64,000 nt of DNA, from contig NZ_JARNTW010000021.1 in assembly GCF_029433105.1 (NCBI RefSeq), forward strand, positions 1 through 64,000, written 5' to 3'. A program made the translations under genes and the position numbers. The stretch's first letter is position 1, and each line of letters starts with the position of its first letter. The notes under the pieces were generated by a model that saw only the letters and a program-made list of their open reading frames with translations, was not told the DNA's origin and made no database searches. Shown here piece by piece: positions 8,714 through 16,731 of this stretch. Origin of the DNA: Runella sp. MFBS21 (GTDB lineage Bacteria > Bacteroidota > Bacteroidia > Cytophagales > Spirosomataceae).

Positions 8714-9310
8714 ATGAAAGTAATCACCGTAGCGCATCAAAAAGGAGGAGTTGGCAAGACGACATTGGCACTCAATCTTTCTTTTTTGTTTAAGGATACA
8801 CTCAAGGTAGGTATTCTTGATACCGATTTACAAGGGAGTGTCGTTGGCTTGGGTGAGTTACTGGAGGGAGTAACACTTGTACCGAGGGAAGCTTTGGAAA
8901 CGGGAGAAGTACCCGAATTAGATATTCTGATAATTGATACGCCACCTTATTTGACTGATCAACTTTCCACTTTGTTTGAAGTTTCAGACTTTGTTTTGGT
9001 ACCAACGAAAGTGAGTTACTTAGACGTGATGGCAATTAAAGCAACCATTGCCTTGATTGCAGAAGCGCAAAAGAAAAACCCCGATATGAAAGCAGGTATT
9101 GTCTTAAATATGGTTAAATATCGAACAAGTGTGAATGCTGATATAAAGGGAATTTTGGATAGCTATTCTATTCCAACCCTAAAAACAAAGGTAATGGAAC
9201 GAGTGAGTTACATACGTTCAGTTGTAGCAAATGGGGTAGGGAACATTGAGGATGAAAAAGCCCGTGAAGAAATGATGGCGTTAGCGGAGGAGATAGTTGA
9301 ACAACTTTAA
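8714..9310 (+). CDS. parA: ParA/TraA-family P-loop ATPase
   Basis: 198 residues. The deviant Walker A motif KGGVGKTT is at residues 10-17, a Walker A'-like DTDLQGS at about 37-43, and LIIDTPPYL at about 75-83. These are the ParA/MinD signatures of ATPases that position plasmids or conjugation machinery. In CTnDOT-type elements this gene (TraA) opens the transfer or mobilisation region. The next gene, 14 nt downstream, encodes a small protein with a ribbon-helix-helix-like C terminus, a probable DNA-binding partner. Confidence 0.9.
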   Translation: MKVITVAHQKGGVGKTTLALNLSFLFKDTLKVGILDTDLQGSVVGLGELLEGVTLVPREALETGEVPELDILIIDTPPYLTDQLSTLFEVSDFVLVPTKVSYLDVMAIKATIALIAEAQKKNPDMKAGIVLNMVKYRTSVNADIKGILDSYSIPTLKTKVMERVSYIRSVVANGVGNIEDEKAREEMMALAEEIVEQL

Positions 9311-9324
9311 AAGAGTAATACAAA

Positions 9325-9594
9325 ATGGCAGTAGATGACAAATTTAAAGAGCGGCTTGGTAAATTGGAGACAAAACTCAAAAAAGAGCCAGCTGAGTTGC
9401 CGATGCAAAAAGTGGAGCCTGTTCAGGCTGTAACTCCTAAAACGGTAAAAGAGCCAGAGGATGAAATTACCCAATTTAATGTCAAGATACCTTCTTCCTT
9501 GATGAAGAAAATTAAACTTAAAGCGGTTGAGCAAGATATTAATATTAAAGATATGGTAGCTCAAATCTTAATTGAGCATTTTAAGAACATGTAG
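9325..9594 (+). CDS. Small ParB/TraB-like protein with ribbon-helix-helix-like C terminus
   Basis: 89 residues. The first 50 are charged and Lys/Glu/Pro-rich (probably disordered). The last 38 form beta-strand QFNVKIPSS, then helix LMKKIKLKAVEQ, turn, helix KDMVAQILIEHF, the layout of a ribbon-helix-helix DNA-binding domain. Position directly after a ParA ATPase suggests it is the site-binding partner in a partition-like pair, equivalent to TraB (DUF3408-like) of CTnDOT elements. The identity is inferred from fold pattern and context. Confidence 0.6.
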   Translation: MAVDDKFKERLGKLETKLKKEPAELPMQKVEPVQAVTPKTVKEPEDEITQFNVKIPSSLMKKIKLKAVEQDINIKDMVAQILIEHFKNM

Positions 9595-9597
9595 AGG

Positions 9598-10035
9598 ATG
9601 AGGTGGGAATACGAAAAACATCACTCAGAAATTGAGTACCCGATTGGTATTTTAGATTATGAAGCACTGGCTATTGGTATTTATGCAGGGTACAAAGTCT
9701 GTAAGGTATATGATTTGCATTGGTCGTACGGTTTACTGACATTCTTCGTTGCTGCGGTGACCTTTTGGGCATTGATTCAGGTGAGGTTTGTTCGTCTAAT
9801 CTTAATTTGGAGCTTGACGCTCATCATTGGGTTTTTGACCTACTACATGGTACAAGACTCAGTGGATAATTTCATGGGAATTGTGGCTGGCTCATTGGTC
9901 GGATCGTTGATTTACTACAAACACACCAACGACTACAAAGTGTATCTCTATTATCAACAGTTGAAAGAACGAATGATTGAAGACGAAGAAAAGAGTTTTA
10001 AAGCAGCCGAGCTTCGGCGAAAATTTGAAAAGTAG
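9598..10035 (+). CDS. Membrane protein of the ParA operon, unknown function
   Basis: 145 residues with four hydrophobic segments clustered between about residues 20 and 105, flanked by a soluble N terminus and a charged, helical C-terminal tail rich in Glu, Lys and Arg. The start is 3 nt after the stop of the preceding gene, so it belongs to the same operon. I do not recognise the family. Its position between the partition pair and the coupling protein suggests a role in docking the transfer machinery, which is inference. Confidence 0.55.
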   Translation: MRWEYEKHHSEIEYPIGILDYEALAIGIYAGYKVCKVYDLHWSYGLLTFFVAAVTFWALIQVRFVRLILIWSLTLIIGFLTYYMVQDSVDNFMGIVAGSLVGSLIYYKHTNDYKVYLYYQQLKERMIEDEEKSFKAAELRRKFEK

Positions 10036-10062
10036 CATAATTAGTATACCTATACCTTTGTC

Positions 10063-10100
10063 AATTTAATACACTAAAATACCGATTAGTGTATTAAATT
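10063..10100. terminator. Perfect 15-bp inverted repeat, probable terminator or operator
   Basis: AATTTAATACACTAA (10063-10077) is repeated exactly inverted at 10086-10100 with an 8-nt loop and is followed by an A/T-rich tract with T runs. It lies between the ParA operon and the coupling-protein gene. This fits transcription termination; a protein-binding operator is the alternative. Confidence 0.5.
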
Positions 10101-10144
10101 AAATATTTTTATTATTTTAAGCCCCAAATTAAATTGATTGTTCA

Positions 10145-12298
10145 ATGTCGGGGCTTTCGAGCAAGGAAAAAGAGGGATATGCTCAGGGGGTTGAGCTACT
10201 ATTGATTATTGCCATACTGTTGTTAGTATTTCATTTTTTGTGGTTTTGCCATGAAATTTTAGCTGAAAGTCTGCCTATTCGAGGCTTTATTTATACGTTT
10301 TTGACTAAGTTTCATCGACAATTTGGATTGTTTGACACACCTATTCTGTCCAAAATTCTGACTTACTTTTTGATTTTTTTATATTCACTTGGCTCAAAAG
10401 GAAAGATTGACCCCAACGTGAAAAGGCAGAAAATAATGATTGATGCTGCAATGGGGACTACTTTATTCATGGGTTCAATTTTTTTGCTCTACCTCAAAAC
10501 AGCCTTTTCTCCTATCTTGATTGATACGCTTTATATTATCGTAACATTGGTAGGTACGTTGTTTTTGGTCAAATCAGGCCAATATCTTTCTCGTTTGCTT
10601 TTTGTTCAGCCTGAAAATGACATCTTTAATGAAACGAATGAAGAGTTTCCCCAAAACGAAGCACTGGTAACAAATGAGTTTTCTGTCCATTTTAAAACAA
10701 CGTACCATTTTCGAGGTAAATGGAGAGAAGGGCTGATAAATATTGTTAACCCGTTCCGTTCCACAATGGTATTGGGAGTACCTGGGTCGGGTAAATCGTA
10801 TGCAATTTTGATACCTGCGCTTTGGCAGTCTATATATAAAGGATATACTGCTTACATTTATGACTTTAAGTTTCCTGACTTAACCGAAGAAGCCTACAAT
10901 GCCTACCTAAAAACACTAAGGGAAAACAGCTTTGCATGGGGAAAGAAAGCCAATGGCGATCCGCTCATTCCCCAATTCTATGTCATTAATTTTGATGATA
11001 TAGAGTACTCACATCGTTGCAATCCGCTTTTACCCGAGTTGATGACCGATGTTATGGACGCCTATGAGTCTGCTCAAACAATCATGTTGAACTTGAACCG
11101 TACTTGGGCGCAGAAACAAGGTGAGTTTTTTCCCGAGTCAGCGATTAATTTTTTGACCTCTGTTATCTGGTATCTACGCACTGTAAGTATGAAATATCAG
11201 GAATTGTACGAACAAGAGAAGCAGAAGGGGGAAGGTGAACAAAGTCCCAAATTGTTACAAGACTTTAAGCGACTGGGACAAATTTGTACGTTCCCCCATA
11301 CGCTGGAATTTACAAATCGACGTTATGATGAAACATTCCAAGTAATGGAACAGTACCCCGAAGTCGAGATTTATGTACGTCCTTTTATTGATGCTAAAGC
11401 AGGAGGGGCAATGGAACAGTTGGAAGGACAGATTTCATCAGTTCGTATTCCGATGGCGCGGCTTTCGTCGCCAACGTTGTACTGGGTGATGACAGGCAAT
11501 GATTTTAGCTTAGATATTAATAACCCCGACGAACCTAAAATACTATGTACGGGAAATAATCCTGAGCGTGTCAGCGTGTATGGAACCGCCTTTTCGCTTT
11601 ACACGTCTCGCATGATGAAATTGGTGAACAAGAAGGGTAAACTAAAATCAGCACTTTTTTGGGATGAGTTGCCGACGATGTTTATCAAAGGAATAGACAT
11701 GCTCATTGCTACTGCACGGAGTAATAAAGTAGCGACATGGTTAGGATTGCAAGATTTTGAACAGCTAGTTCGCGACTATGGCGAAAGGGAGGCTAAAGTA
11801 ATTATCAATATTGTAGGTAATATTTTCTCAGGGACGGTAGTTTTTGAAACTGCCGAAAAGTTGGCTCGTCGATTTGGTAAAACAAACCAAGAGAAAGAGT
11901 CGATAACGTACTCTAAAAATGATACTACCATCAATGTATCGACACAGCAAGCGGATGTAATACCTGCCTCAAAAATTTCTACCTTAAAACAAGGAGAGTT
12001 TGTGGGGCAGTTTGTGGATAATTTTGGCGAAGAGTTTGATTTGAAGACGTTCAAAGCATTTGTGAGCGTAGAAAAAGACCAACTTCAAAAATCGGAGAAG
12101 TTACCTAAAATCAACGATTTAGGGAGGTTGGTAGAGAAGAAGTACGAGATAGATTACTATGCCCTTACCGAGCCTGAAAAGGTTTCTTATAAGAATAAAC
12201 TCCTACAAGAACATTATCATCGAGTGAAACAAGATATTTCGCTACTCATAGAGTACGAAATGGCGGAATACCAAATAACCATACCCACTAAAAAGTAA
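10145..12298 (+). CDS. Type IV coupling protein (VirD4/TraG/MobC family)
   Basis: 717 residues. Four membrane helices lie within the first 145 residues (the first beginning near residue 17, with the FLWFCHEIL segment like the YWFCY-type N terminus of Bacteroidetes coupling proteins). A P-loop GVPGSGKS follows at 211-218, and Walker B-like ALFWDELPTM is near residue 505. Such hexameric ATPases bring the relaxase-DNA complex to the secretion channel. The relaxase it should serve is not present in this window. The gene starts 44 nt after a strong hairpin, suggesting its own promoter or regulated read-through. Confidence 0.9.
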   Translation: MSGLSSKEKEGYAQGVELLLIIAILLLVFHFLWFCHEILAESLPIRGFIYTFLTKFHRQFGLFDTPILSKILTYFLIFLYSLGSKGKIDPNVKRQKIMIDAAMGTTLFMGSIFLLYLKTAFSPILIDTLYIIVTLVGTLFLVKSGQYLSRLLFVQPENDIFNETNEEFPQNEALVTNEFSVHFKTTYHFRGKWREGLINIVNPFRSTMVLGVPGSGKSYAILIPALWQSIYKGYTAYIYDFKFPDLTEEAYNAYLKTLRENSFAWGKKANGDPLIPQFYVINFDDIEYSHRCNPLLPELMTDVMDAYESAQTIMLNLNRTWAQKQGEFFPESAINFLTSVIWYLRTVSMKYQELYEQEKQKGEGEQSPKLLQDFKRLGQICTFPHTLEFTNRRYDETFQVMEQYPEVEIYVRPFIDAKAGGAMEQLEGQISSVRIPMARLSSPTLYWVMTGNDFSLDINNPDEPKILCTGNNPERVSVYGTAFSLYTSRMMKLVNKKGKLKSALFWDELPTMFIKGIDMLIATARSNKVATWLGLQDFEQLVRDYGEREAKVIINIVGNIFSGTVVFETAEKLARRFGKTNQEKESITYSKNDTTINVSTQQADVIPASKISTLKQGEFVGQFVDNFGEEFDLKTFKAFVSVEKDQLQKSEKLPKINDLGRLVEKKYEIDYYALTEPEKVSYKNKLLQEHYHRVKQDISLLIEYEMAEYQITIPTKK

Positions 12299-12346
12299 CT
12301 AATCTAACCACCGCTCAAGCGGTTTACCTTGAAAAAGTAAAATACA

Positions 12347-12871
12347 ATGAATCCAAGAGGAAGACCTAAGTTAGCTGCCGACGAAAAAGGAAACTACAAT
12401 CCGATTTTGGTTGGCGAAGATGTGCTAAAAACGTTACAGATTTCTTCAGAACAGCCTGAAGAACAGGCCGAGTTACAAGCCAAATTAGCAACTATCAAGG
12501 AAAATACGGAAGCAAGTGAGTATTATTGGAAGCTGGTTTTTACGTATTCTTTTTTTGTGTATAAAAATCGTAAAATGACAGATGCTATTTTTGACAGAGC
12601 TGATACTACTACCCTTGAGTCAATCAAAAAAATGAACCTAAAGCAGTTAGCGGAGACTGTGGGAATTGAGTATCATAATTTTAAAAACATGTACTCAGGT
12701 CGGGGGAATGCCAAGAATTTGTTGCAATATCAGTCATTTTTGTACGAAAATGGAGTCAATTTTATTTCGCTACAATATACCGATACGCTCATCAATAAGG
12801 CGTATTCTTATTATCAATTGCTGCAAAGTGATAAATATACGAGCGAAGAATTGAAGGATTTGTTTTTCTGA
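12347..12871 (+). CDS. Hypothetical protein following the coupling protein
   Basis: 174 residues, soluble, largely helical. The N terminus NPRGRPKLAADEKG has the Arg-Gly-Arg-Pro pattern of AT-hook-like tails. A later segment LKQLAETVGIEYHNFKNMYSGRG resembles a helix-turn-helix of regulators that read as 'LAe.vGi...n.....Grg'. I do not recognise the family. It lies 48 nt after the coupling-protein gene and ends at a double hairpin, so it closes that operon. A role as a small DNA-binding mobilisation accessory is possible but unproven. Confidence 0.55.
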   Translation: MNPRGRPKLAADEKGNYNPILVGEDVLKTLQISSEQPEEQAELQAKLATIKENTEASEYYWKLVFTYSFFVYKNRKMTDAIFDRADTTTLESIKKMNLKQLAETVGIEYHNFKNMYSGRGNAKNLLQYQSFLYENGVNFISLQYTDTLINKAYSYYQLLQSDKYTSEELKDLFF

Positions 12872-12924
12872 TTTGCTTACAAATCTCGGTGTAAGCAAAT
12901 CAAAATTGCTTTACCGAGATTTGT
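12870..12924. terminator. Two overlapping hairpins between convergent genes
   Basis: GATTTGCTTAC (12870-12880) pairs perfectly with 12891-12901. ACAAATCTCGGT (12879-12890) pairs perfectly with 12913-12924. The loop of the first hairpin is an arm of the second, so only one can form at a time. The site lies between a plus-strand gene and a minus-strand gene, so it is probably a bidirectional terminator. Confidence 0.6.
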
Positions 12925-12946
12925 GATAACCTAAAAGAGAGATAGA

Positions 12947-13564
12947 TTATTGTTTTCGAAAATAACCTTCCAAAAATCGAATCCCGAGTGTCAAGTATTC
13001 AGCGGGATTTACATAAATACTGTTTTTCTTGATGGCATAATGTAAGTGTTTCCCCGTGGAATGACCTGTATTCCCTAATATTCCAATCTTTTCGCCAACG
13101 TTTAAAAATTGATTTTTTTTCACCTGAATATCAGCCAGATGGCCGTAAATGGTCTGATATGAGTTACCATGATTAACAATAACGAATAAACCGAGGGCGT
13201 TATCATAGCCCACTTGCTCTACTAAACCTGTTGCTGTCGTTCGGACATATTGATAGTTTCCTGCAATGTCAATTCCGCTATGGTGCTGAAACTTGCCCTT
13301 CAATGGGTGTTTACGCCAGCCGAATCCCGAAGAAATTCGGTTTCCCTCCCAAAAACCAACAGGTGGTAGGCAAGGAATGGTAAAAGCCACAACTGGATTT
13401 GATTCAAAAAAATAAGGAAATTGACGAATAATCTCGGCATGAGATAATTGCTGTAATTTGATTATTAATGACCTTTCTGAGTGCAGAATACTATCTAACA
13501 CTGCTTGGGCGTTGGTTATTATTGGAAATAAAAATAAGATTATTTTCAATATATATTTAATCAT
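12947..13564 (-). CDS. Secreted M23-family peptidoglycan peptidase
   Basis: 205 residues with a signal peptide (MIKYILKIILFLFPIITNAQ). The zinc-binding motifs of M23 (LytM) endopeptidases are present: HHSGIDIAG (HxxxD) near residue 93 and KHLHYA (HxH) near residue 170, with GNTGHSTG just before. Such enzymes cut peptide cross-links in peptidoglycan. Within conjugative elements they open the cell wall for assembly of the transfer channel. It is transcribed against its neighbours and separated from the preceding gene by a double hairpin. Confidence 0.88.
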   Translation of the reverse strand: MIKYILKIILFLFPIITNAQAVLDSILHSERSLIIKLQQLSHAEIIRQFPYFFESNPVVAFTIPCLPPVGFWEGNRISSGFGWRKHPLKGKFQHHSGIDIAGNYQYVRTTATGLVEQVGYDNALGLFVIVNHGNSYQTIYGHLADIQVKKNQFLNVGEKIGILGNTGHSTGKHLHYAIKKNSIYVNPAEYLTLGIRFLEGYFRKQ

Positions 13565-13662
13565 AAAGGTAAAAATAAATAATTTGTTTTATTAAAATGA
13601 CTTAACTTACTTTGTGATTGAAAAATAAGTTGAGCCATTTTTCAACTGCTAATCCATAACAA

Positions 13663-13947
13663 TTGATGATGTTATCTCTTAATGACCTAACAAAAAGGTA
13701 CGGGGCCGAACGAATCAACGTAGCTATTCAGCCGCTTTACATTGCTGACGGTGAAGAACCGCTCGACCCAAGTAAATATGTGATAAATGCTTCTATCAAT
13801 GACCCTGAACTATGGGAATCACTGTCTAATGACGAGCAAAATCTACTCTATACAGCTCATTTGGATACCCTTTTCGATACCAAAGACTTGTTAAACTCAC
13901 TGTTCGATGTCAATGAACCCGACGGTGGTTTTGAAATTCCTGACTAA
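13663..13947 (+). CDS. Small acidic hypothetical protein
   Basis: 94 residues, strongly acidic, with the Asp/Leu-rich second half ending in DVNEPDGGFEIPD. It starts with two ATG codons in a row plus a third, so the exact first Met is uncertain. No family is recognised. It lies 20 nt before the Toprim gene and is probably co-transcribed with it. The negative charge could suggest a DNA mimic (anti-restriction proteins of mobile elements are often small and acidic), but no motif supports this. Confidence 0.5.
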   Translation: MMMLSLNDLTKRYGAERINVAIQPLYIADGEEPLDPSKYVINASINDPELWESLSNDEQNLLYTAHLDTLFDTKDLLNSLFDVNEPDGGFEIPD

Positions 13948-13967
13948 CCTCTAAGTCCGAAAAGACC

Positions 13968-16283
13968 ATGCAAGATGTCAAAAACCGAGCTTCGAGAGAG
14001 CAATTAGCCATCCTTCGACATTTAAACAAAGAAGCAGTGCGCTACATCGCATTCGGTGATTTTGCTTTAAATGGCATTGATAATAGCCGCACCATTGGAA
14101 ATGTTCAACTCTGGATTGAACCTACACCCGATAATGTTGAAAGATGCAATAAGGCCATCAAAAATATGTACGGGGCCAGGAGTATCACCCAATTGCCCCC
14201 AAGCGTCGTTACCAATCCAGAAGCCAAACGTATTTTAACGCTGGGCAGTGGTGAAGTTCGAGTTGCTGTTTACCCTGCAATCAGTGGTTTTCATCCTGCC
14301 GAGTTTAAAGAAGTCTATCAACGAAGCGAGAAAGGTAGAGCGTATTTGCCAAGTCAAACGGGTAAATTAGATGGCTCTGTTGGGTACAAGCAGTTAAATC
14401 TGAACGACTTGTATCACAATGTCAGAGAGTCAAAGTCGGTTCATAAGGCTTGGAATCTGGAAACTATTGAGCGATTTGCTGTTAAAAATGATTTGACCTT
14501 AAAAAAGCTTGATGGTAGCGAAATTACGGCGCAAGATAAGGTAGCTATATCATCCCAAACTCAACGAAAAGGCGGACGTATGACCCGAGATTTGAGCCAA
14601 ATAAAGCAGGATTTAGATTTAGAAATTGTATTGCAACACTATGGTTATCAGTTAGACAAAAAGAAGTCTCGCCCCAACGATGCTTGGCGGCTTTACGAAA
14701 CTGGAATCAAAGGCGATAAGCAACGCTTGGCAGTAGCAGCCGTAAAGGATTACGGAACAAAGTTTTTTGTAGACTTAAACGATCCGCAATTTAAAGGGGA
14801 TATTTTTAAGTTTATGGAGCGGATGGAACACGGGAACTATCGCCATATTTTTCAGACCATTGACTCAATCATGATGCAAGACGGATTCGCTGAAAAGAAG
14901 CGTATGGTTGAGCCAATGATTGAAGTCCCTGCCAATTATTTCTTGAAAGATACGCTGCTCCGTGAGCAGGATTTGTATAGCAAATATCAGATTGCCCCGC
15001 TAACTGATACTGAATACTTGGAAGGTCGGACTATTACAAAAGAGGTGCTTTTTTCCAAAGAATTTGAGGGGCGAATCAAAAATGTGGCGTTTGATACAGG
15101 TGTGATTCGGCATGTGAATACGGCCTTTCCTATGTATGTCCGTGACGGAAACATTGCGTCAATGGACATTCGAAATTTGGCTTACAAAGCATTTCCCGAA
15201 GGGGAGCGAGGAGAGGCATTATGGCATTCAAATCGTTTTTTTGAGGCAAAAGAATTACTGAAATTTGACAAAGGGCAAGAAATTCCACAAGGTACTATTG
15301 GTACAATTTATCGCCAAGATACTAAAAATGTAGTGTTCTTATATGGAGAATTAGGCGAAGAGAAGCATGTTATTCTACCCATTGAGCAAGCAAAAACAGG
15401 GTTTTATGAAGTTCCTGTTCAACGAATTGTCATTTCAGAATCAGCCATTGATGCGATTTCGTTAAAACAATTGAACCCTGAACAAGCCGATGAACGACGT
15501 TTTTACGTAGCAACAGGTGGGCAGCCTGGCGGGAAACAAGTGGCTTTTTTGCAAGAAATCCTCAATCGAAATCCACAAGCTCAATTAGTGATTGCACAGG
15601 ATGGCGATAATGCGGGGCTACGATTTGCGGTGAATTACTTGGCCTTAGACCACCCGTCCGAAAACCCCGAGATGAAGATTAAGCCCTACCTGACGTATTC
15701 ATCGCCTACCAATCAGCAAACAAAAAAAACGGAAGAGAATACTGAAAACCAAGAATCCGTCGGAACAAATCGGTTGAATTTAGAGCTTCGCTACCCCTTA
15801 GCGTTGGGAGCAAGAAAAGCGCAGGAACTAAACGAAGGTTTCATAAAAGATTTGGTCGAAGACATGAACTTGTTCGTGAAAAGATACAGCACGGATTTGA
15901 ACGATAAAGAAAAGAAAATCAATGAGTTTCAGCGGGAAACGATGTTGGATGAAAACATGAAATACATGATTACCCGTACGATTATTCACTTTCCGAATGA
16001 CACTAAATTATTGACCAAAGCACTGAATAGGATAAGCGATGAAATAGAAAAACGGCAAGAACAAAAACTGTTTCAAATCGTGCGTCCAACTCGTCAGCAA
16101 AAAGATTTGAACGATGTGTTGAGAGAACGTAACGGTCAAGCCTTACCTCCTTCTCATAACCTTAAATTGCCCGCACCGCCCACAATTAAACCTTACCAAG
16201 AGATTCAAAAATCAAAACAGGAGGAAATAAAAAATGCTGAATCACAAGGGTTTGGACAGGGAAAGAACAAAATTGGTTTTTGA
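13968..16283 (+). CDS. Toprim-domain protein, primase-like
   Basis: 771 residues. The middle holds a DUF3991/Toprim-like arrangement: a 'DLEIVLQHYGYQLDKKKSRP' segment (about residue 220), and a Toprim core with ISESAIDAISL near residue 490 (the conserved Glu) and IAQDGDNAGLRFA near 542 (the DxD-like pair). Such proteins act as DNA primases or nicking-related enzymes on plasmids and conjugative elements, often priming the transferred strand. The C-terminal 150 residues are charged and Gln/Lys-rich. It overlaps or abuts the next small gene. No intact zinc-finger primase domain (CHC2) is visible. Confidence 0.75.
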   Translation: MQDVKNRASREQLAILRHLNKEAVRYIAFGDFALNGIDNSRTIGNVQLWIEPTPDNVERCNKAIKNMYGARSITQLPPSVVTNPEAKRILTLGSGEVRVAVYPAISGFHPAEFKEVYQRSEKGRAYLPSQTGKLDGSVGYKQLNLNDLYHNVRESKSVHKAWNLETIERFAVKNDLTLKKLDGSEITAQDKVAISSQTQRKGGRMTRDLSQIKQDLDLEIVLQHYGYQLDKKKSRPNDAWRLYETGIKGDKQRLAVAAVKDYGTKFFVDLNDPQFKGDIFKFMERMEHGNYRHIFQTIDSIMMQDGFAEKKRMVEPMIEVPANYFLKDTLLREQDLYSKYQIAPLTDTEYLEGRTITKEVLFSKEFEGRIKNVAFDTGVIRHVNTAFPMYVRDGNIASMDIRNLAYKAFPEGERGEALWHSNRFFEAKELLKFDKGQEIPQGTIGTIYRQDTKNVVFLYGELGEEKHVILPIEQAKTGFYEVPVQRIVISESAIDAISLKQLNPEQADERRFYVATGGQPGGKQVAFLQEILNRNPQAQLVIAQDGDNAGLRFAVNYLALDHPSENPEMKIKPYLTYSSPTNQQTKKTEENTENQESVGTNRLNLELRYPLALGARKAQELNEGFIKDLVEDMNLFVKRYSTDLNDKEKKINEFQRETMLDENMKYMITRTIIHFPNDTKLLTKALNRISDEIEKRQEQKLFQIVRPTRQQKDLNDVLRERNGQALPPSHNLKLPAPPTIKPYQEIQKSKQEEIKNAESQGFGQGKNKIGF

Positions 16284-16290
16284 TAAAAAA

Positions 16291-16731
16291 ATGGAACAGG
16301 ATTACTTTACCCTATACTTACAAAGCTATCTGCAAAGCGAGTTTCCCGATGTGCTGGCTAAACTCACCACGGAAGAAATAGAAAATCTTGTTTCAGAGCG
16401 GGTAAATCAAGCTGCTTCTATTTTTGAGCAGGAACGATTATCAGGTAAGGATGTTTTACAAGCCCAAGAGGTAGCCATTGCTGACCTCACCAATGGGCTG
16501 TCTTTCTCGATATATACATTTTTGAATAACTTGCTCGAAACCGAGTTTCTGCCTGACTATCAAAGACTAATCGCATCAGAGAAACGGCAAAGCTTTCTCA
16601 TCACCATTTGCCCCTTGCTTGAAAAGTTGGTGAAAAATTACGAAGAATCAGACACAGGCGAGAATCAGCGACTCTGCTACCATTTAATTATCGGCCAACT
16701 TGAAACATTGATTCAGACGCATGGCGTTTAA
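16291..16731 (+). CDS. Hypothetical helical protein
   Basis: 146 residues from ATG at 16291, just after the stop of the Toprim gene. An upstream in-frame ATG at 16234 lies inside that gene and is less likely. The protein is acidic and predicted helical, with no cysteines of note until the C terminus and no membrane segment. It overlaps the start of the following giant gene by 11 nt, so the two are probably translated together. No family recognised. Confidence 0.5.
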   Translation: MEQDYFTLYLQSYLQSEFPDVLAKLTTEEIENLVSERVNQAASIFEQERLSGKDVLQAQEVAIADLTNGLSFSIYTFLNNLLETEFLPDYQRLIASEKRQSFLITICPLLEKLVKNYEESDTGENQRLCYHLIIGQLETLIQTHGV

